From: an uncultured Oscillospiraceae bacterium
Lineage (GTDB): Bacteria > Bacillota > Clostridia > Oscillospirales > Oscillospiraceae
DNA length: 18,205 bases
Assembly (NCBI GenBank): GCA_934533005.1
Contig: CAKTBC010000031.1
Location: forward strand, 1-18,205
Direction of reading: 5' to 3'
Part shown: in pieces, positions 1 through 5,931 of the stretch
How positions within the stretch are numbered: the stretch's first letter is position 1
How the letters are laid out: each line of letters opens with the position of its first letter
Notes under the pieces: generated by a model
Seen by the model: the letters and a program-made list of their open reading frames with translations, nothing else
What the model was told of the DNA's origin: nothing
Database searches by the model: none
Translations under genes and position numbers: made by a program

Positions 1-672
1 GAGATCAAACGCCACGAGATCAAATACATCATCTCCCTGCGGGAGGCGGAGCTTTTGAAATACCGGCTGCGCGCCCTGCTCCGGCCTGACCCGCACGTCC
101 GCGCCGACGGGAGCTACTTTATCCGCAGCCTGTATTTTGACGATACCGACTATCGCGCCTACCACGAGAAAATCGCGGGCGTGAAGGAGCGCACAAAGTA
201 CCGCATTCGGTTTTACAACATGGATGATTCGCGCATCACGCTCGAAAAGAAGAGCAAGGACGGCGACTTCTCCGGCAAGGAGTCGGTGCGCATCTCCCGC
301 GAGCTGGCCGAGGCGTACCTCACCGGCGGCGAGGTGCTGCGCGACACCGAAGGGCTCGCGCGGGAGCTTGCCCGGCTGCGGCAGAACGGCTGGAAGCCGG
401 CGGTGCTGGTCGATTACGTCCGGTATCCGTTCGTGTATCCGACCGGCAACGTCCGTGTCACGATCGATACGGAGCTTCGCACCGCACCATTCAAAACCGA
501 CCTGTTCGATGACCGGGCGCTCACCGTGCCGGTGTTCGATGAGGGCGAGGCCGTGCTCGAGGTCAAGTATGACGCTTTCTTCCCCGCGCCGGTGCGCGCG
601 CTGCTCGAGGGCGTGCCAAAACAGCGCTGCGCCGTTTCCAAGTACACCAAATGTCTGGACATTCTGGAATAA
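1..672 (+). CDS. VTC-domain (polyphosphate polymerase-type) protein, 5' truncated
   Basis: The reading frame is open from base 1, so the gene begins before the window; 223 residues are visible and the TTG at base 55 is not a real start. The fragment opens with KRHEIKY, a typical VTC N-terminal signature. It continues with RIRFY (about residues 68-72), LEKKSKDG followed by SGKES (the basic tunnel-lining strand), VLVDYVRY, RVTID, LEVKYD and the closing SKYTKC (about 213-218). These alternating Lys/Arg/Glu motifs fit the tunnel fold of yeast Vtc4, which makes polyphosphate from ATP. In bacteria such stand-alone VTC proteins are usually annotated as polyphosphate polymerase domain proteins, with activity mostly untested. 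DUF4956 follows 16 nt downstream, a pairing common in Firmicutes. Family assignment is firm; the reaction is inferred from the family. Confidence 0.88.
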   Translation, partial: EIKRHEIKYIISLREAELLKYRLRALLRPDPHVRADGSYFIRSLYFDDTDYRAYHEKIAGVKERTKYRIRFYNMDDSRITLEKKSKDGDFSGKESVRISRELAEAYLTGGEVLRDTEGLARELARLRQNGWKPAVLVDYVRYPFVYPTGNVRVTIDTELRTAPFKTDLFDDRALTVPVFDEGEAVLEVKYDAFFPAPVRALLEGVPKQRCAVSKYTKCLDILE

Positions 673-688
673 AGAGGGGTAAAAACCA

Positions 689-1360
689 ATGAGTATTTCC
701 GATCTCATCAAAAACAAATTCGTTGAGGAATTCACCGCGATCTCCGTCGGCACGCTGCTCACGACGCTGCTTCTAAGCTTCGTTCTGGGATTGTTCGTGC
801 TCGTGATCTACCGCGTGACCTACGGCGGCGTCAGCTTCAGCAAGAGCTTCGCTCTCTCGCTCGTGATGCTCTCGATGGTAACGGCGCTCGCCATTTTGAC
901 GGTGCGCTCCAACGTCGTTCTATCGCTCGGCATGGTCGGCGCGCTGTCCATTGTCCGCTTCCGCACGGCGATCAAGGACCCGATGGACACGGTGTTCATG
1001 TTCTGGAGCATCGTTACCGGCATCATCACCGGCGCGGGATACATCACCGTTGCCATCCTTGCGGCGCTGCTGCTCGGCGCGCTGTTTCTGGCGCTCAACC
1101 TTCTCTCCGGCAAGCTGCACACCAACTCGTATCTCGTCGTTTTCCGCTATACGCCGGAGGGCGAGAGCGCGGTGCGCTCCAAGCTCGGCACGCTCGGCAA
1201 ATATAAGCTTAAGAGCCGCACGATGAATCTTGCCGAGACCGAGCTCGTCGTGGAGGCAAAGCTCACCGCCAAGCAGATGGACTCGCTCGAGGCGCTGCTC
1301 GATAACGAGGGCATTTCCGACGTCAACATCGTCAGCTACAACGGCAGCACCCTGCTCTGA
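689..1360 (+). CDS. DUF4956 family membrane protein
   Basis: This 223-residue protein has four or five hydrophobic segments (about residues 20-42, 52-73, 76-95 and 102-140) followed by a soluble C-terminal domain of about 80 residues. The loop motif GALSIVRFRTAIKDPMD, next to the third hydrophobic segment, is the hallmark of DUF4956. The start is supported by an AGAGGGG ribosome site about eight bases upstream. It lies 16 nt after the VTC-domain gene and is almost certainly cotranscribed. The biochemical role of DUF4956 is not known to me. The recurrent pairing with VTC proteins suggests a membrane partner for polyphosphate synthesis or transport, which is inference only. Confidence 0.88.
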   Translation: MSISDLIKNKFVEEFTAISVGTLLTTLLLSFVLGLFVLVIYRVTYGGVSFSKSFALSLVMLSMVTALAILTVRSNVVLSLGMVGALSIVRFRTAIKDPMDTVFMFWSIVTGIITGAGYITVAILAALLLGALFLALNLLSGKLHTNSYLVVFRYTPEGESAVRSKLGTLGKYKLKSRTMNLAETELVVEAKLTAKQMDSLEALLDNEGISDVNIVSYNGSTLL

Positions 1361-1395
1361 GAATACGATCCAAGCGATAAAAAGGAGATAAGGAC

Positions 1396-1647
1396 ATGAC
1401 ACACGAATATACGACCCGCGGCACCTGCGCGCGCAAGATCCTCTTTGAGGTCGAGGACGGAAAGGTGCACAATGTGCAGTTCATCAGCGGCTGCAGCGGC
1501 AACACGCAGGGCGTTGCGAAGCTCTGCGAGGGCATGGATGTGAACGAGGTCATCGACCGGCTCGAGGGCATCCGCTGCGGCATGAAGCCGACGTCCTGCC
1601 CGGATCAGTTGGCGCAGGCGCTCAAGGCCGTGCGCGATAACGGCTGA
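1396..1647 (+). CDS. TSCPD domain-containing small protein (TIGR03905-like)
   Basis: This 83-residue protein ends with the diagnostic motif PTSCPDQLAQAL. It carries four cysteines in the pattern seen in the family: one in RGTCARK, one in SGCSGNTQG, one in GIRCGMKP and one in TSCPD. The same small domain occurs at the C-terminus of some ribonucleotide reductases and as a stand-alone clostridial protein. The cysteine spacing suggests metal or redox chemistry, but no reaction is established. An AAAAAGGAG ribosome site precedes the ATG. It is 35 nt downstream of the DUF4956 gene and is followed by a strong terminator, so it is probably the last gene of the left operon. A functional link to the polyphosphate genes is not evident. 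Confidence 0.9.
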   Translation: MTHEYTTRGTCARKILFEVEDGKVHNVQFISGCSGNTQGVAKLCEGMDVNEVIDRLEGIRCGMKPTSCPDQLAQALKAVRDNG

Positions 1648-1678
1648 GAGCTGAGAAAAGATATAAGGATATAATATT

Positions 1679-1723
1679 AAAACCAGAGCGGCGCATCCTT
1701 TTGGATGCGCCGCTCTGGTTTTT
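1679..1723. terminator. Bidirectional intrinsic terminator between convergent genes
   Basis: A perfect 20-bp stem (1679-1698 with 1703-1722) closes on a TTTT loop. Runs of T follow on the + strand, and the flanking A/T bases give T-rich ends on the - strand too. It lies between the + strand TSCPD gene and the - strand LysM gene, so it can stop both convergent transcripts. Confidence 0.92.
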
Positions 1724-1748
1724 CTGAAAGGGTTTCGCTTAAGAGGCA

Positions 1749-3248
1749 TCAGCCTGCAACGTAGAGAGGCATGTAGATCGTCTGGCCGACGTAGTACGTG
1801 GCGAGATTGTCGCGGTTGTTCAGCCGCTGCAGGAAGGTGATGTTGTTTTCATAGCTCAGTCCGTAGGTGAGGCAGAGATCGTAGACCGTGTCGCCCGCGA
1901 CGATCTTGTGCGCCATGATCTTGTAGTAGGAGCCGGAGGCGGGATACGTCGTCGAGGGGATGAGGATGATGTTGCCGGGGAGCAGATAGCTGTAGCTCAC
2001 GCTGGGGTTCAGCCGCTGGATCATTGCGTCGTTCTCGGCAAAATCGACCTTGTACTTCTCGCAGATGCTCATGACGGTATCGCCGGCCTGGATCTTGTGC
2101 GGGATGACGAGGTAGCTGAGCGTATCCTCGGCAGGGATGTTGGGCGCCGTCGTAGCCTTGGCGGAGGCGGCGGCTGTGGCGCTCGGCGCAGCGGAAGCCG
2201 TTGTGCCGGCAGACGCGCTCGGAGCAGGCGTCGCAGCCGGGGCGGCTGTCGTACCGGCAGAGGCGGCCGGCGCGGGCGTTGCGGCAGGCTTCACCGTTGT
2301 AGAGGCGGCGACATACTGCGGCATATAAAGGATATTGCCGGGGAGCAGGTTATAATAGGCCGCGTTGGGGTTGAGCAGGGAGATCAGCTTGGAATAGGCG
2401 TAGTAATCCAGACCGTAGGAGGCGCAGAGCGCGTAGAGCGTGTCGCCGGAGACGATCTTGTGCGCCATGATCTTGTAGTAAGAACCGGAACCCGGGACCG
2501 TTTTCGTCGGGATGAGGATGACCTTTCCGGGCATCATATAGTTGTAGTTGGTGATGTTGTTGATCTTGCGGATCGTCGCATCGTTCGAGGAAAAGTCCAC
2601 GCCGAGCGCGGCGCAGACGCCGGAAACGGTCTCGCCGTACTGCAGTGTGTGCTGCGCGAGATAGTAGCTCACGGTATCGCCGGAGGGGACGTTCGCCGTC
2701 GGAGCGGGCGTCGTGCCGGGCTTGGGCGTGGCGGTCGGCGCGGTGGAGGTCCCGGCAGAGGGCGCGGGCGTCGGCGTTGCGGCGCCGGCGGGCGTTACGT
2801 ACAGCGGCAGGATGAACTGCTGGCCGGCCATGAACACATTGAGATTGTTGTTGAGTGCGGCGAGCAGCTTGTAGTTGGCGTTGTAGTCAATGCCGTAGCT
2901 CTGGCAGAGCGCGGCAGGCGTCTCCCCGGCGACGAGCGTGTGCGAGAGGAGAGAATAATACGACTCCGAAGTCGTGGCCGTCTTGGTCGGCAGCCAGAGG
3001 ACCTTTCCGGGCATCATGTAGTTATAGTTCGTGATGCTGTTGATCTTGCCGATCGAGGCGAGATTGGAGTTGAAGTCGATCTTTTTCGCTTCACACACAC
3101 CGTAGATCGTGTCGCCCGCTTTGAGAGTATAGCTCGTAAGATAGCCCACGACCTTGTCGTTGGCGGCGTTCACCGTGCCGGTGAGACCGGTGAAGAGCGC
3201 TGCAACGAGACATACGGTCAGCAGCAGGGAAAGAAGGCGTTTTTTCAT
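1749..3248 (-). CDS. Secreted protein with six LysM domains
   Basis: The 499-residue product starts with a classical signal peptide (MKKR, then a hydrophobic core ending near VNAA, about residue 29). Six LysM-like domains follow in three pairs: about 36-88 and 97-150, 194-248 and 257-313, 378-432 and 441-497. Each carries the GDT/GET-x-x-x-(L/I)C start and a (P/A)G-x-x-(L/I)-x-(L/I/M)P end. The pairs are joined by linkers rich in Ala, Pro and Thr (about 151-190 and 314-375). Each domain contains a Cys next to the first helix. No catalytic domain is present, so it probably binds peptidoglycan or related N-acetylglucosamine polymers outside the membrane. A GGAGGGAG site supports the start. It follows the lipoprotein gene in the same direction by 103 nt. 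A spore-coat role like that of other LysM proteins is possible but unproved. Confidence 0.9.
   Translation of the reverse strand: MKKRLLSLLLTVCLVAALFTGLTGTVNAANDKVVGYLTSYTLKAGDTIYGVCEAKKIDFNSNLASIGKINSITNYNYMMPGKVLWLPTKTATTSESYYSLLSHTLVAGETPAALCQSYGIDYNANYKLLAALNNNLNVFMAGQQFILPLYVTPAGAATPTPAPSAGTSTAPTATPKPGTTPAPTANVPSGDTVSYYLAQHTLQYGETVSGVCAALGVDFSSNDATIRKINNITNYNYMMPGKVILIPTKTVPGSGSYYKIMAHKIVSGDTLYALCASYGLDYYAYSKLISLLNPNAAYYNLLPGNILYMPQYVAASTTVKPAATPAPAASAGTTAAPAATPAPSASAGTTASAAPSATAAASAKATTAPNIPAEDTLSYLVIPHKIQAGDTVMSICEKYKVDFAENDAMIQRLNPSVSYSYLLPGNIILIPSTTYPASGSYYKIMAHKIVAGDTVYDLCLTYGLSYENNITFLQRLNNRDNLATYYVGQTIYMPLYVAG
1899..1928. repeat. 30-bp direct repeat in the LysM gene, copy 1 (copy 2 at 2451-2480)
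   Basis: The 30 bases at 1899-1928 are identical to those at 2451-2480. Both encode the YYKIMAHKIV stretch that opens LysM domains 6 and 4. Longer flanks are similar but diverged, as are the segments near 2521 and 3001 encoding NYNYMMPGKV. This points to domain-pair duplication inside the gene rather than a mobile repeat. Confidence 0.85.
2451..2480. repeat. 30-bp direct repeat in the LysM gene, copy 2
   Basis: Identical to 1899-1928 and in the same orientation, 552 bp apart. It marks the equivalent position in LysM domain 4. Confidence 0.85.
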
Positions 3249-3268
3249 ATCAGTTTTCTCCCTCCGTT

Positions 3269-3285
3269 GACCCCGCGCGGGGGTC
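3269..3285 (-). other. GC-rich hairpin in the leader of the LysM gene
   Basis: GACCCC (3269-3274) pairs with GGGGTC (3280-3285) around a 5-nt GCGCG loop, directly upstream of the ribosome site of the LysM gene. It has no T-tract, so it is not an intrinsic terminator for the lipoprotein gene. It may affect translation or mRNA stability. I find no convincing -35/-10 pair in the 103-nt gap 3249-3351, so the LysM gene may depend on read-through from the lipoprotein promoter. Confidence 0.4.
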
Positions 3286-3351
3286 GCGTAGTTTGGAAAA
3301 TCGTTCGTATCGGTTTACCTATAATAATGACGCATGGACGGGGCGATCCGT

Positions 3352-4287
3352 TCACGCAAGAAGCGTGATCGGCGCGATGTCCTGCCAGACGATGCCGGTG
3401 CGGTTGCCGTCCTGATCAACGAGATCCTGCGAGATCTTGCCGGTATAGACCATCTCGCCGTTTTGCAGCGTGAGGACATACTGCGCGTCGGCGTCATCGG
3501 TGATCCACTCCGTGCCGGAGAAGGAAGCACCCTCGCCGGGGAAGAAGTCCTGCTCGTCGAGACGCATGAGACGCATATCACCGGGGAACAGGCCCTGCGC
3601 CGGTTCGCTGATGCGGTGGGCATGCCAGAGCGCCGTGATCTCGCCTTCGATGTACTCAACGATCGCCTTGTCGGTCGCAGTGTAGAGAAGATAGCGGCTG
3701 CCGCCGAGCGGGACGAATTCGGTGAACTCGGTCAGCGCGCCGTCAATGTAGGCGCGGACGCGGATCGCGCCGGTCAGGCCGTCGCAGTCCCATTCGCATT
3801 TACCCTCGCGCTGCACCGCTTCGCCGGAGGTCTTGTCCACGTAGGTGTACGCGGCCTCGTAGCGTCCCGGCGCGGTCATCGTGAGCACGGCGTCGGGAAA
3901 CGTTTCGCGAAGGGAGGTCTGTGCTGCGTCCAGGTTATCGGCACGCAGCTCGCGCCCGAGCGAGGGATACGCCGTCGTGAACGGAACGTACACGAGCAGC
4001 AGGTAATCGGAGTTCATATAGTAGCTGTCCGGATACTCGGCCTGGAGCCGGGTATCGTGCGCGTCGAGCCGCTGCTGCACGGCGTTGAGCATGGCACCGT
4101 AGATCGCGGTGTACTGCGCGTAGGCGTCGGCATAGGAAATGCCCTCCGCCGCGGCGGGGCCGGCGTTTTCCGAAACGGTCTCCGTTCCGGCGCTCGCCGT
4201 CGGCTGCGGCGTCTCGGTCTTGCCGCAGGCGGCGAGAGCGAGCAGCATCGCACAGCAGAGAATGAGAGAAAGGATCTTTCGTTTCAT
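3352..4287 (-). CDS. Orphan lipoprotein of unknown function
   Basis: I choose the ATG at 4287 rather than the in-frame ATG at 4311. It gives a standard lipoprotein signal (MKRK, hydrophobic core, lipobox LAAC with Cys at residue 21), and GGGAG lies 7 nt upstream. The mature protein would be anchored to the outer face of the membrane. After a short Thr/Pro/Ser/Ala linker comes a roughly 270-residue domain that I do not recognise. It is rich in Tyr and acidic residues, begins with a helical stretch (YADAYAQYTAIYGAM) and ends with strands resembling an extracytoplasmic beta domain. No catalytic motif is visible. A candidate promoter and the preceding terminator make it the first gene of its transcript, with the LysM gene downstream. 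Confidence 0.85.
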   Translation of the reverse strand: MKRKILSLILCCAMLLALAACGKTETPQPTASAGTETVSENAGPAAAEGISYADAYAQYTAIYGAMLNAVQQRLDAHDTRLQAEYPDSYYMNSDYLLLVYVPFTTAYPSLGRELRADNLDAAQTSLRETFPDAVLTMTAPGRYEAAYTYVDKTSGEAVQREGKCEWDCDGLTGAIRVRAYIDGALTEFTEFVPLGGSRYLLYTATDKAIVEYIEGEITALWHAHRISEPAQGLFPGDMRLMRLDEQDFFPGEGASFSGTEWITDDADAQYVLTLQNGEMVYTGKISQDLVDQDGNRTGIVWQDIAPITLLA

Positions 4288-4343
4288 GGAGTATCTCCCG
4301 TTATGTACCATTTAAAATATAGAGACAAAGCTGTTAACATAAT

Positions 4344-4371
4344 ATTATGCCACAAGCCGGGAAAATTGCAA
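4344..4371 (-). promoter_or_regulatory. Candidate sigma-A promoter of the lipoprotein gene
   Basis: On the - strand TTGCAA (4371-4366) is followed after 16 nt by CATAAT (4349-4344), five of six bases matching the -10 consensus. It would give a leader of about 50 nt before the ATG at 4287. The spacing is one base short of optimal, and the region is AT-rich, so chance matches are possible. Confidence 0.5.
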
Positions 4372-4412
4372 GCCCCCGCCGCAGCATTTTTCGCGGAAAT
4401 ATATGGCAAAAG

Positions 4413-4443
4413 AGGGAAAACGGGCGGAAAAAGCTTCCGCCCG
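4413..4443 (-). terminator. Intrinsic terminator after the E2-like gene
   Basis: On the - strand a 9-bp stem (CGGGCGGAA pairing with TTCCGCCCG, 4443-4435 with 4429-4421, 5-nt loop) is followed by TTTTCCCTCTTTT. It begins about 10 nt after the stop codon of the E2-like gene and separates it from the lipoprotein gene. Confidence 0.82.
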
Positions 4444-4452
4444 GGGGAAAAA

Positions 4453-5334
4453 TCAGTTCACGTCCTCTTCCACGGACTCCGGAGCGAGCTCGAGCAGGGC
4501 GGGATTGCGGAGGAAATACTTCAGGCACTTGAGAGCGCTTGCGAAGTAATAGCTGTCGGCGATGCGCTCATCGCAGGCGATGCGCAGATCCACGTAGTGC
4601 CGCTCGACGCCGGAGGCGGTGCCGTCGGCCTCCTGCACCTTGCGCCGCGCGCCGAACGAAACGGCGCAGGGGACGTTGCCGAAATCGGCGAGATGCGGAT
4701 CCGCAGGCGGGACGCCGAAGCTTCCGAGATCAAGCATCGTCACACTGCCGTGGAAGGGGCTCGCGTCCAGCCATGTGCGCGGCAGCCAGTCAAAGTAATC
4801 CATCAGGCGGAAAATGCTCATCGCCATGCGCAGCAGGATGCGGGGAAAGCGCATGAGCGAGTTGGCAAGCTTTTCCGGCGCACTGAGAGAAATGTCGGCA
4901 CGGACCTCGTCCGTGGCCTCGGTGAGCTTGCGGTAAACATCAAACACCGTGTCGGTCGGCGCGAAGCGGACCTTGACGCTCGTCTCCGTCGCGGTGACGG
5001 AGGCGCTGCGCTTGACGGGGAGGACGATTTCAATTTCGTTGCGCGCGTAGATGCGCCGGCCGGATACGAACCGGTTGACGCCCGGGCGCATGGACACCGT
5101 GCGCACGTAGGCCGCAATGATCAGATGCAGAAAGCCGAGATTCGCCCAGCCGCCGGCGCGCTTTTCCCGCAGCCACTTTTCCACGCCGGTCACCTCCACG
5201 CTGTCCGAGAGGAAGCAGGTGGCGTCGCTCCGGCGGCGGAGGATGTACGGCTGGATGCGGTTATAGGCGGGGAGCGTGTAGAGCTGACGGCCCTCCCGCC
5301 GGTCGTTCATATGTCGGGTATATCGGTCTGCCAT
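4453..5334 (-). CDS. Stand-alone E2/CAT-fold acyltransferase-like protein lacking the catalytic His
   Basis: The 293-residue product matches the catalytic domain of 2-oxoacid dehydrogenase E2 (chloramphenicol acetyltransferase fold). It has an N-terminal RR-containing segment, GFLHLIIAAYVRTV (about 67-80), RPGVNRFVSGRRIY, a GSVTMLDLGSFGV strand (about 196-208), and the C-terminal R-x-x-x-D-E-R-x-x-D-S-Y-Y-F-A motif (about 251-265). In true E2 and CAT enzymes this last motif is D-H-R-x-x-D-G, with His as general base. Here Glu256 replaces His and Ser261 replaces Gly. There is no lipoyl or peripheral-subunit-binding domain, and no E1 or E3 gene nearby. The start has AAAGGAG 8 nt upstream. It is transcribed alone and divergently from the ATPase operon. 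It may be a non-acyltransferase descendant of the fold or use another residue; the substrate is unknown. Confidence 0.8.
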   Translation of the reverse strand: MADRYTRHMNDRREGRQLYTLPAYNRIQPYILRRRSDATCFLSDSVEVTGVEKWLREKRAGGWANLGFLHLIIAAYVRTVSMRPGVNRFVSGRRIYARNEIEIVLPVKRSASVTATETSVKVRFAPTDTVFDVYRKLTEATDEVRADISLSAPEKLANSLMRFPRILLRMAMSIFRLMDYFDWLPRTWLDASPFHGSVTMLDLGSFGVPPADPHLADFGNVPCAVSFGARRKVQEADGTASGVERHYVDLRIACDERIADSYYFASALKCLKYFLRNPALLELAPESVEEDVN

Positions 5335-5412
5335 GAAAGAGTCTCCTTTATGCGTGCAGAATGGGGGTTTTTCCGTGCCCGATCGATGGACACAATTTGT
5401 TTATTATATAAT

Positions 5413-5440
5413 ATTATATAGTTACTTTCGTATTTTGCAA
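5413..5440 (-). promoter_or_regulatory. Sigma-A promoter of the E2-like gene
   Basis: On the - strand TTGCAA (5440-5435), a 16-nt spacer and a perfect TATAAT (5418-5413) lie in a very AT-rich tract. The leader to the ATG at 5334 would be about 70 nt. The same -35 hexamer and spacer length recur at the lipoprotein gene. Confidence 0.65.
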
Positions 5441-5542
5441 GCAAAAAATGCAACATGCCCAAAACGCAAAAACTGGTTTTAGTCAAAACAGGGAAATTTT
5501 CATCATATAATGAATGACATGACAATTTCGCGACATTATCAC

Positions 5543-5571
5543 TTGAAATTGATGAGAAAAAAGTGTACAGT
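5543..5571 (+). promoter_or_regulatory. Candidate promoter of the V-type ATPase operon
   Basis: TTGAAA (5543-5548), a 17-nt spacer and TACAGT (5566-5571) give a plausible sigma-A promoter with transcription starting near 5578, about 38 nt before ntpF. A second possible start uses the perfect TATAAT at 5506-5511, but its -35 region is poor. The 281-nt divergent gap 5335-5615 is much more AT-rich than the genes. It also holds the palindrome AAAACTGGTTTT (5469-5480), a possible operator. I see no riboswitch. Confidence 0.5.
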
Positions 5572-5615
5572 TACGCTGTCAGAATATTAAACGGCGACGG
5601 GAGGTGTTTCAAAAA

Positions 5616-5930
5616 ATGGCACTGGAAGCAATTCTTGCCGTAGAGCAGGCGGAACAGGAAGCGGCCCGGAAGAAGGCGGAAGCGGCGCAGAAAGCAAAGG
5701 AGATCGCCGCAAAAGCCGAGGCGGAAGGGACCGCGGCTGTGAAGGAAGCCACGGAAAGAGCTGCGGCAGAGCTCTGGACGCTTGCGAAAAAAGCGGAGGA
5801 AAAGAGCGCTGCGGAAAGTGAAAAGATCCGGCATGCGGCGCGCGAAGAAATGGACGCTCTGCGCACTCTCGCGGAGAACCGTCTCGAAGAGGCGGCCGAC
5901 CGGATCGTGGAAAGGATCGTGAACGGATAA
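5616..5930 (+). CDS. ntpF: V-type ATPase subunit G (NtpF / AhaH-type peripheral stalk)
   Basis: This 104-residue protein is almost entirely a charged, Ala-rich coiled coil (Ala/Glu/Lys heptads from about residue 10 to 98). It is the normal size and composition of the small stalk subunit that pairs with subunit E to hold the A3B3 head against subunit I. I use the ATG at 5616, because GGGAGGTG (5599-5606) serves as ribosome site at good spacing; the upstream GTG at 5604 lies inside that site. It is the first gene of the operon, with the ntpI start only one base after its stop. Sequence alone would not separate it from other coiled coils, but position and size make the call secure. Confidence 0.88.
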   Translation: MALEAILAVEQAEQEAARKKAEAAQKAKEIAAKAEAEGTAAVKEATERAAAELWTLAKKAEEKSAAESEKIRHAAREEMDALRTLAENRLEEAADRIVERIVNG

Positions 5931-5931
5931 A

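Noticed and set aside
1899..2480. Repeated DNA as a CRISPR array or mobile repeat
   Set aside because: The repeats are in frame inside LysM domains, only two copies are exact, and spacing follows protein domains.
1908..3368. 486-codon + strand open frame opposite the LysM gene
   Set aside because: Repetitive Arg/Gly-rich translation mirroring the LysM repeats; the - strand has the signal peptide and LysM domains.
3352..3368. TCACGC/GCGTGA inverted repeat as terminator of the lipoprotein gene
   Set aside because: It lies within the last codons of the gene, has only a 6-bp stem and no T-tract.
3334..5421. 695-codon + strand open frame over the lipoprotein and E2-like genes
   Set aside because: It runs across two - strand genes and their terminator, and its translation has a His/Arg/Gly-rich shadow composition. 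The - strand genes have a signal peptide, ribosome sites and promoters.
5506..5511. Perfect TATAAT as the main ATPase promoter
   Set aside because: No acceptable -35 at 16-18 nt; the TTGAAA-17-TACAGT pair at 5543-5571 is better placed, though a second start cannot be excluded.
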